Shown here: in pieces, positions 56,083 through 64,000 of the stretch
Position numbering within the stretch: position 1 is the first letter of the stretch
Layout of the letters: the number at the start of each line of letters is the position of its first letter
Assembly (NCBI RefSeq): GCF_009905375.1
Contig: NC_133648.1
Span: forward strand, 303,816,565 to 303,880,564
Direction: 5' to 3'
Length of the DNA stretch: 64,000 bases
Source: Apium graveolens
Taxonomy: Eukaryota; Streptophyta; Magnoliopsida; Apiales; Apiaceae
Made by a program: the position numbers and the translations under genes
Notes under the pieces: model-generated
Told to the model about the DNA's origin: nothing
Seen by the model: only the letters and a program-made list of their open reading frames with translations
The model's database searches: none

Positions 56083-56960
56083 AGTTGATTGATGAGAATG
56101 AATGGGTAGGAAAGATCTCTGAGAAAGGATGAAAAATGAGAGAGAAAACGGTTATGGATTGAAAGATAAGTCACTTTAGATCTCGAAAGTTGTAAGTAAG
56201 TGTGTATCGAGAAGTCTGGGTATTTATAGTAAAAGAAGATGACTTGTCGAGAACTCAAAAATAGATATTTGGAGTTTGTCTATCGAGAAGTCATTTAGAG
56301 AAGTGAAGTACATATCGAGAAGTCATTTTAAATTACTCTTATATAGAACTCAAGAACGACTTATCGAGATGTCAGATAAATGCCCAGTTTGTCCAAAAAG
56401 GACTGAATTAATTCTAACTATTATTCGAATAAATTCAAAATAAAATTAGAATACATTTTACAAAAGTATTTTACCAAAATAGTTTATCAATTTAAATTAT
56501 CTCAGTTCTGAGTTATTGGTAAGTTAAAGTTTGTACTTATAGAGAACTCTGTGAATGAATACTACTAGAGAACTCTATAAGGACTTATCGATAAGTCATT
56601 TTGAACCTATCGAGAAGTCACTCGAGAAGTCAGTAAGTTGACTTATCGAAGACTCACTCGAGAAGTCCTAAAATGACTTGACGAGAAGTCACTTTATACT
56701 TATCGAGAACTAAGTTCTCCAGATACTTTTGGTTATTGTAATTCTACCTTGAGTTAATTTTATATATTAAGGATGTAAATTAACAACTAAGCAGTCTACT
56801 CAGAATTTGAAAAATTCCAAGTTAATTAAATTTGAAAGACAAATATACAGAGATTTCTGAAATATTTATAATTCGTATTTCAGTTAATTTCCAATTTAAT
56901 CAAATTAATTTTGATTTACTGGAGATTAATCTGTTGCATAACATTAGTTGAGTTCTTGCC
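56083..56960 (-). promoter_or_regulatory. Promoter-like spacer upstream of the extra ORF
   Basis: On the minus strand a TATAAATA box lies at 56229-56222, about 140 bp upstream of the extra-ORF ATG. Around it, CGAGAAGTC-type motifs recur at least seven times on the plus strand (for example 56205-56216, 56281-56292, 56313-56324, 56609-56619 and several to 56690). A perfect 16-bp palindrome GACTTATCGATAAGTC lies at 56582-56597. Variants of the same motif (GACTTCTCGATAAGTC) lie in both LTRs at 50849-50864 and 61247-61262. This suggests an internal promoter with LTR-like control motifs. Confidence 0.5.
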
Positions 56961-57050
56961 TTAGGATGAAGAATTGAGCAATCCAATTTCACTTACAAGT
57001 CTAGTGAAAGTTTCTTCATCCAAAGGTTTAGTAAAAATGTCAGCTAGCTG
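56961..57050 (-). pseudogene. pol: RNase H C-terminal remnant of the Sire-like element
   Basis: The minus strand reads LADIFTKPLDEETFTRLVSE and ends ..GLLNSSS at TAA 56963-56961. ADIFTKPL is the hallmark end of copia pol. It is the only surviving piece of RT-RNase H and marks the 3' edge of the pol deletion. Confidence 0.85.
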
Positions 57051-57754
57051 TTTTTCTAGTTGGTGCAAGAAGTTTTAATGCCAAATCAGGATACAGGTCT
57101 TAGAAAGACAGAATTTGTATCTATGAAACCAACAGCTCTAAAACTGATTTCCTTGAAATGTCATAATCCCAAGTTGATCTTCCTTCCAATATCTGAAGAT
57201 CCTCTTTCTCCCCCTGAGGCTGTACAATCAAACTCAGGTGTATAAGATGAGCTTCCATTTACCATGATTCTCTTGTTGGGTAGTTTCTTCATTTCCTTAG
57301 TCTGACACACTTTACAATCTTCAACTTGAGCAAGATTGTTTCTTTCTCCTGATACCTTGGTGTAGAAGCAACAAATACCATTCTTATTTGTTCAGTCAAA
57401 ATATTTAACAAACAAGCTTCCTTTCCTTGCTCCCTTAAGAGCAACTTCACTAGTTTTCTTGCTGATAACACTGCATTCTCCTTGTAGAATAAGACTTGAG
57501 ACCATTGTCTAAAATATGCTAATTATGAAAAGATTCACTTCAAGAGCAGCTACCAGTGCTACATTAATCAAAGACAACATTTTCCATACATTCTTGCCAT
57601 ATCCCATTTTAAATCCTTTGTTGTTGTCTCCAAAGGTCACAAATGGACCATCTTTCTCCTCAAATTGTGATAGCAGGGCTTTACCACCAGTCATATGCCT
57701 GGAACATCCACTGTCTATGGTCCAGATGACTTTCTTCACTTGCCCAGCACACAA
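57051..57754 (-). pseudogene. pol: Protease and pre-integrase remnant of the Sire-like element
   Basis: Protease at about 57754-57600 reads VIWTIDSGCSRHMTGGKALL, with the DSG catalytic triplet intact. Pre-integrase traces follow at about 57500-57250 (..EVALKGARKGSLFV, CCFYTKVSGER, VCQTKEMKKL). The integrase catalytic core and RT are absent. The deletion junction lies within about 57240-57050, where the sequence does not read as a known domain. Confidence 0.75.
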
Positions 57755-57760
57755 TGAGTC

Positions 57761-60139
57761 TTAAGTGTGTTTGGAAACCCAAGTAGTGTTGGGTAGTTTC
57801 TTCTTGGTAACTTTTTCAGGAGAAGTATAATGAGTAATTTTAGAAAAAACAGAATTTAGTGATTGTTGTGCATATTTTCCTTCTGATGTAGACTTATTTT
57901 TTGATTCTTTAAGGTCTACTCTCAGTTTATGGCAACTCTTCATTACCTTCATGTTGCAAGGAATGCAGTCAAACTTGTCACAGAATAAATATGGATCATT
58001 AGAATTAGCTTCATTGTATTTGCAAGCTCCTTCAGTTGGCTTGCTAACAACCTTTTTACAAAGGTGAGTTATATGATTTGAAGAGCCATATTTTTCACAC
58101 TTCTTTCTAGGAGCATTTGCAACATAAGCAAAATTGTTGCTTTTGTTTATCCCTATTTTTCCATTTCCATTTCTCTTTTTCTTTCTTACACCTTCAGCTT
58201 TGGTTTCTTGAATAGGAGTCTTGGGACTGTGTTTGTTCATGAGCTTCTCTTCAGTTTTTGAAGACTGAACTGATTCTTCAGTTTTCTTTTCTTTATCTAC
58301 ATCAGCAATTTCTTGCTTAATTATCAATTCTTCTTCACTGAAGTTGACTACACATGCTTTGAATGTAGGTGCATTAACCTCTTTCAAAAAGGTTGGAGCA
58401 TTCTCAGTCTTCTTGGCTTTCCCTTTGTCATCTACAGTCATCTTTTTGTCACTCATGTCTTCATAGTCAAGGCCAATAGCAATGTTTACACATGGCGTAT
58501 TCTTCTCATGATACTGTTCAACCAGTTCAGATGCATTTCTGAAAGATTTCATCTTTACTTCATTCTTTTCTAGTTTCTCCCTTAACACTGCTTCAATTTC
58601 ATTTGCACACTTGAGCTTGTTCTTAAGATAAGCATTTTATTGTTTTAAAGCTTCAAGCTCAACCAACAACAATTCAGTTTCTTGCTTCTCACTCTCGAGC
58701 TTCTTATTTATCTTTGTTAATCTGCTAACTTCTTCATTAGCAGCAACCATGCTCGTGTGAATGTGAAACATTTCTGTGCTCATCTTTTCAACAGTTCCCT
58801 TGTATTGATTTACATTTAAATTAATAGTGGTAAGAATTGGTGTTTTTCCTTTTGATGAGGATGATTCACCTTGCTCCAAGGCCATTAGAGCATAGTTTCC
58901 AACTTCTTCATCTTCATCATTATCTGAATCATCCCAACTCTTTCCCTCTGCAATGTAAGCTTTGCTCTGTTGCTTTTTCAGAAGAGATTCATACTTTGCT
59001 TCCAGTTCAAGATAAGCTTTGTATTTCTTTGCCTTTTTGGGTTTCCTGCATTCTGTAGCAAAGTGGCCTAGCTCATCACAATTGAAGAATCTTATATTAG
59101 ATCTATCAACAGATCCAGTTTTGTAACCACTCTTGCTGTCAGAATTGTACTTCCCTTTCTCTTTCCAGTTGTTGTCTTTGTTGAAGGCTTGTCCTTTATT
59201 CCTGAAGTACCTTGGCTTCTTTACTCTAATGTTAGAGAATTTTCTAGCTAGATAGGCCATAGACTGATCTAGCTCATCCAGTTCTTCAAGAGTGTAAAAC
59301 TCATCATTTCCCAACTCTAAGATGACTTGCTCCTATGAATCATTTGTTCTCTGCTCACTTGATAATGCGTCCGAAGTTTGGTATCTTAGTTCATTATTGA
59401 ATGAGTGGCTTTCATTAACAATTAAAGCACTTGAACCATCCACAACATGCCCTTGACCAGACCTCAGCGATTGCCTTTGAATCATCTCTAGTTCATATGT
59501 TTTAAGAATCCCATAGAGAACTTCCAGAGTTATTCTGCTCAAGTCTCTTCCTTCCCTGATTGCTGAGATTTTTTGTTCCAAATGGTCAAGGAGAGTAAGC
59601 AAGAACTTTAGATTCACTTCTTCAACTTCATAGTATTTTTCATGAAGCTGCAAGTCATTTATCAGCTTGTTGAATCTTTCAAACACATCAGTAATGCTTT
59701 CCTTAGGCTTAGCCATGAAACCCTCATACTATGAAATCAGTATCCTCCTTTGATTGGATCTAACCTCCTCAGTTCCTTCACACAGTATCTCAATCTTTTC
59801 CCATATCTGCTTGGCAGTGTCACAGTTGATAATATTATTTTACATCATATTGTCAAGTGACTCAATAAATATCATTTGCAAGCTGCTATCCAGGGAAACT
59901 TTCTCCTTTTCAGGATCTGTATACTCAGCAGGATCTTTTGGGGCATAATGAGCTGGTATGACAATGTCTCTATCTGTAGATGCTTCAACCCTTACCATAG
60001 GAATGAAGGGTCCATTCTTGAGGATCTGAATGTAGAATGGATTTGTCATCCTGATAAATATCATCATTTTCTTTTTCCAAAGAGTGTAGTTAGCTTTGTC
60101 AAAGGTAGGAATTTTGATGCTACTGATTTTCTGTGTATT
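57761..60139 (-). pseudogene. gag: gag of the Sire-like element (broken)
   Basis: Starts ATG 60139 (MNTQKISSIKIPTFDKANYT). Capsid segments follow: LWKKKMMIFIRMTNPFYI, then 59716-59333 (ESITDVFERFNKLINDLQLH, LEVLYGILKTYELEM). The nucleocapsid at 59314-58637 holds FFNCDELGHFATEC, in which the first knuckle Cys is Phe. A coiled-coil-prone stretch runs to 58640. The segment 58588-57761 has a degenerate second knuckle (CEKYGSSNHITHLC). Several stops and frameshifts. Confidence 0.85.
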
Positions 60140-60178
60140 CATTCTTCCAAGATCTTGAATCTGTTTGCTTTCAGATTT

Positions 60179-60191
60179 GGCTCTGATACCA
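60179..60191 (-). other. Primer-binding site of the Sire-like element
   Basis: The minus strand reads TGGTATCAGAGCC two bases after the 5' LTR end ACCTAACA, a full match to the initiator methionine tRNA primer site. Confidence 0.9.
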
Positions 60192-60193
60192 CT

Positions 60194-61586
60194 TGTTAGG
60201 TAATGAATCACACACAAGGGGGGGGGGTGAATGTGTTTTTCTGATTTTAGGCTTTTCTTGAAATATAATGGTTGAACAAAGTAAATTAAATCTTGTATAG
60301 AAAAGTGTTCATGCAGAAATTAAACTTGCACAAATAAAGAACACATATCTTCAAAACTCACTTAATTTTTGTATTAAAAATTAAGATGCTTTGCAACAAA
60401 ATTTCTAAGCTCTTCGAAGTTAAAGAGCTCAGCTTCTTCTCGAGAGTGTTACAAGAATTTTGATCTAAATTGTTACTTCTAACTAGAGGACCAGTGTTAA
60501 CTTTATAACTCAGTTAACTGCTGGTTTACACAGTGGATAATAAACATGCTATTAGCTTTTCTAAATTGTCACTTGTCATTTCTATTTATACCAAAATAAA
60601 TCTTCCATTTCTGGCTTAGCATATCTTTAGTATCCCGTGTTTACTTTAATCTTCCTCTGTCAGTTAATCTTTGCCATTGATCTTGCACACACTACAAGCT
60701 GCTTTTTGTAGACTTGTCAATCCAGCTGTTGGATTATTTGTTGATTGTTTATCTTGGATATTAAACTGAACTACAATTTTGTACTTTGAGACTGTACTTC
60801 GAGATCTCCACTTTGATTCATTTGAACACTTGATATCTCGATAAGTACAAAGGCTTATCGAGATCTCTAGTACTCCATAATGAGTTTAGCTTGTAGAGGT
60901 CTTCGGCTCATCGAGATCTCTAGTCTTCATAACTTCACTTGACTTGTAGATATCTTTTGGTTCTCGAATGGATATAGACTTGTCGATAACTCTGAGTTCT
61001 CTAGTGAAAGAGTGACTTGTCGATACCTTTTTGAGTTTTTTAGTAGCTTTCCTGACTACTCTACTCCCGGTGGATATTGCTTATCCGTTGAGTAGATATT
61101 GCTCATCCGTCGAGTAGATGTATAGCTTATCCGTTGAGTAGATATTGCTCATCCGTCGAGTAGATGTTATGCATCCATCGAGTAGATATATAGCTCATCC
61201 GTCGAGTAGATATTTCTTATCCGTCGGTACTCTCTGGAGTTTGAATGACTTCTCGATAAGTCATTCTGGAGTTCTCGAATGACTTCCCTATAACATTAAA
61301 TCTGTGACTTGTAGAGATTTTGACTTAGAACATTTTTCTCCAAATAGATTTATTCAACTCCAAGCTTCTTCAAAATTCTTCTCAGGCATGATCTTCTTGA
61401 TCTTCTTCCAGATAGAATCCTTAGGCTTGATATTGTTTTAGGAAAAAGACTCCAGTCTGCTCCTTTGCATTTTTACAGACTTTAAGTGTTACAAGTACAG
61501 AATACAAATTTAGATAATAATACAACTAACTTAGGGTTGACAAGTTGTCTTAGTCTTGTTAAAGTACATGCATTTCTTTTACAATA
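60194..61586 (-). repeat. 5' LTR of the Sire-like element
   Basis: 1,393 bp, aligned with 49800-51188. A TATAAATA box at 60590-60583 (minus) is the likely promoter. The minisatellite array (about 61068-61229) and the GACTTCTCGATAAGTC motif (61247-61262) are in U3. A G10 run lies near 60221-60230. Confidence 0.9.
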
Positions 61587-62353
61587 ATTCTTCCAATTAG
61601 AAAAGTCTGGAGATTTTCTCAATCTTCTTTGCCCGTACTCGCCTTCTTATGAATCGACGCATTCTTTGGACTTTAATCATCTCAGAAATTGGATGAACAG
61701 TTTTTCTGTACATTGATTCTATCGTTAAACTTATCATACCGCATTTGCATTCTTCTGCTGGGAGCAATCAAATCTTCTGCATAATTGGGAGTTTACCTGG
61801 CCTTCTAAATGAACCACACTAGCTTCTAGGACAAGTATTCTTATGGATAATTTGAATCTTATAACAAACAAGAAACTCAAGTAGTAGTTTGACAACCAAG
61901 TTTTTAAAACTTGTTTTGTTTAAACGACTTTTAGAAATTTTTTATTGAGAAAAATCTCCTTTAAAAACTGGTTTAAAATTTTTAAAATCGTACACCTAGT
62001 CGTCATTACTATATGTGTTGGTTGTCGTCTTTCTCAACCTCTACCAAGTATCAAATTAGGGAAACACTCAGATAAAAGCCCATTCATTTCCATATACCCT
62101 CTACCCCTTTTTGGGTCCATTTGCCTTCATTGGTTAATAAAAACTCCAGTTACCATTGCATATTATCTTATTTGTTGCTTCACTTCTAATCTTTCATACT
62201 GGTAACATTCCCATCATCATCTCTTATGATTAATAAGTATAACAAATTTATCCAGTAATCATCAGATCTATTTTATATCACAAGGTCAATTTATATCACA
62301 TTACTTCTACACGTATCATTTTTGGTCATAACATCGTCATCAAGTTCCGCTTA
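61587..62353 (-). mobile_element. 5' part of the minus-strand gypsy internal region, PBS lost
   Basis: This is the sequence between the nested copia element and the truncated 5' LTR. No primer site is found and no gene is recognised. It probably represents the leader of the gypsy element, rearranged at the LTR edge. Confidence 0.5.
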
Positions 62354-64000
62354 CAACTGATAATGATATTATTCTTACAATCTTACATAACTCATCTACA
62401 ATATAAAGCTCCTGCTAACTCAGCCAATCATATCCTGGAATCCTAGCTCGCACACTGGACTGGGAATCCTCGTTACCGATAATTTCCTTTTCAACTGTAA
62501 AATAATATAACAGATTTGTAAGAGTGAGCTAACTAGCTCAACAAGTCATAATAGCAATAACTGAGATTCAACAATGATCAGTTGAAATGATTCATAAGAA
62601 TCAAGTTTCTAGATAAGTAATGAATATAATTGGATATTCTTTTCATTTTTAAAAACCAAGGTTAGGCTGCTGATCAGTCACGCACTAACCCCGAGCAAGG
62701 CTCTCAGCTTTGCTCTATATACTGAATCCAAGGCACGCATTGGCCTAATATGACCACGAATCTGGTCTGACCATGAATCTGGTCCATAATTATAAAACCA
62801 TCCAATTCCAAAACAACTCAATAGGATAACCATTACAATTCAACAAAACAGAATCATAATAAACATTGATAAAGCATTTATCTCAGAGCATCAAACACTT
62901 CACAGGTATCACCAGGGTGTATCAAGGTATAAGTATAAAGAACTGCTTCAAGCCTAATGAAGAATCAAGTATCTGAAGAACAATGGTTCAATGATAATAC
63001 AGGGTATTGATCTTGGATGTGATAGGGTGTATAAGTTTCTGTATGCTCAAGAAATTTTGTTGAAATACTTGGTTTATGGTGTGTATGTATTTGCAGAGTA
63101 GTATTGTATTGGTATGGTTTAATATCTGGGAAATCAACTGTTGGTGGTTTACAAGAAATAAAGCTTACAGCTCAAGTTCAATGATATGATCAGGGTTCAA
63201 GGTTGAAAAGTTTAAGCACTTGTAATGTAAAATAAGATTTATTTTAAATACTAGCAACATGTTATGAGAAAGTTCAGAAATATTTGCAATATATCTCGAA
63301 GAAAGGTTCAGAAGTATTGCCTTATCATAGATAATTTCCATCTTCACTTGTACTCATTTAACAATTCTACTCATCAATCACTTTCCTTCTTTTTCTATGC
63401 CTTGTTTCTATTCGTCAATCATTTGCCTTCTCTTTCTACGCTTCAATTCTATGTACAGATCACTGACTTTCTTTTATATACCTCGCTTACTCTGCTAGGC
63501 ATCATAAGTATCTATCAATACTCAATCTCATATCATTCTAATTGTTACATAGACGTCGTAAGCTTTCTACCCCTCGTTTTACCCAAATTCGGTTTACGGA
63601 TTGAAAGTTACAGCAAAAACCGTCAAACAATAACCACATAGGCATATAACACGTCAATCAGATAGCACATAGCACATAGCAGATTGTACGCAAGATATTC
63701 GGTCAAAATAATTTTTCAAAGAAGATTCGGGGTCAAAATAATTTTTCAGGTATTTAATAAGATTTTTTTAAACATTTTTCGGAATTAAAATGGACCTCCG
63801 AATCATTTTATAATTAAATAATAGGGTTCGAACACCCGAATTTGACTTTAAAATAGTTTTATAAAAATTGTCGAGCCATGAAATTATTTAAATAATAATC
63901 CAAAGCTCGAAACTATTTTTTAGAAATTTTTAAATCAAAATAAATAATTAAATCTAATTAAATAATTAATTAAAATAAATTAATAACTAATTAAATTAAT
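62354..64000 (-). repeat. 5' LTR of the minus-strand gypsy element, terminally deleted
   Basis: From TTACAACTGATAATG at 62354 it aligns with the 3' LTR from about 35741 onward and runs to the window edge (equivalent to about 37400). The final ~190 bp of the LTR (35549-35740 equivalent) and the PBS are missing. The remainder of the LTR is outside the window. Confidence 0.8.

Larger units (their letters stand above)
49800..61586 (-). mobile_element. Sire-like copia element with extra ORF and deleted pol
   Basis: 11,787 bp between perfect ATTCT target duplications (49795-49799 and 61587-61591). Minus-strand order is 5' LTR, PBS, gag, protease, pre-integrase remnant, tiny RNase H C-terminal remnant, promoter-like spacer, extra ORF of about 4.7 kb, polypurine tract, 3' LTR. 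Integrase core, RT and most of RNase H are absent. The element could only have moved with enzymes supplied in trans, unless the loss happened after insertion. Confidence 0.9.
35549..64000 (-). mobile_element. Minus-strand Tekay-like Ty3/gypsy element with two nested copia insertions
   Basis: On the minus strand the order is 5' LTR (64000 and beyond, down to 62354), internal region (62353-61587 and 49799-45696), polypurine tract (45698-45710) and 3' LTR (45695-35549). It belongs to the same LTR family as 410-3987. Removing the copia elements at 38102-44662 and 49800-61586 restores an LTR of about 3.58 kb and an internal region of about 4.9 kb. The internal region is nearly unreadable as protein. 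Confidence 0.8.

Overview
The window is nuclear DNA from a flowering plant, very probably a eudicot. It holds one intact intron-bearing housekeeping gene, Stowaway- and Mutator-type MITEs, and a dense stack of Ty3/gypsy and Ty1/copia LTR retrotransposons with long LTRs, tRNA-iMet-type primer sites and TA-rich spacers. There are no operons, and most long open frames are retrotransposon coding remnants. The species cannot be fixed from the sequence.

Layout. 1-3987: the 3' end and complete 3' LTR of a Ty3/gypsy element (plus strand). 3981-6562: intergenic DNA with a Stowaway-like MITE fused to that LTR, a decayed coding-like patch and a second MITE. 6563-12025 (minus): a complete 12-exon cytosolic aspartate aminotransferase gene (405 codons) with one GC-AG intron and MITE and SINE-like insertions in intron 11. 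About 12695 to the right edge: a nested retrotransposon stack.

The stack reads from outside in. A Tat-lineage Ty3/gypsy element (5' LTR, PBS, gag, protease, RT, two RNase H regions, integrase, antisense extra ORF) holds a 1.44-kb solo LTR in its 5' LTR (12915-14358). It also holds a complete Tekay/Del-type chromovirus between its two RNase H domains (18967-30306). Its 3' part is cut by a 1.5-kb-LTR element with a non-coding leader (32578-35548). That element is in turn cut by a minus-strand Tekay-like element (35549 to beyond 64000). The minus-strand element carries two copia elements, both minus strand: one in its 3' LTR (38102-44662, target-site duplication TAATA) and one in its internal region (49800-61586, target-site duplication ATTCT).

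The most unusual object is the copia element at 49800-61586. It has lost integrase, RT and most of RNase H but keeps gag, protease and a very long sense extra ORF (51350-56082, about 1,577 codons before decay). That ORF has its own TATA box and an upstream module sharing palindromic motifs with the element's LTR. Nearly all transposon reading frames are broken by stops or frameshifts. The aminotransferase is the only intact gene.
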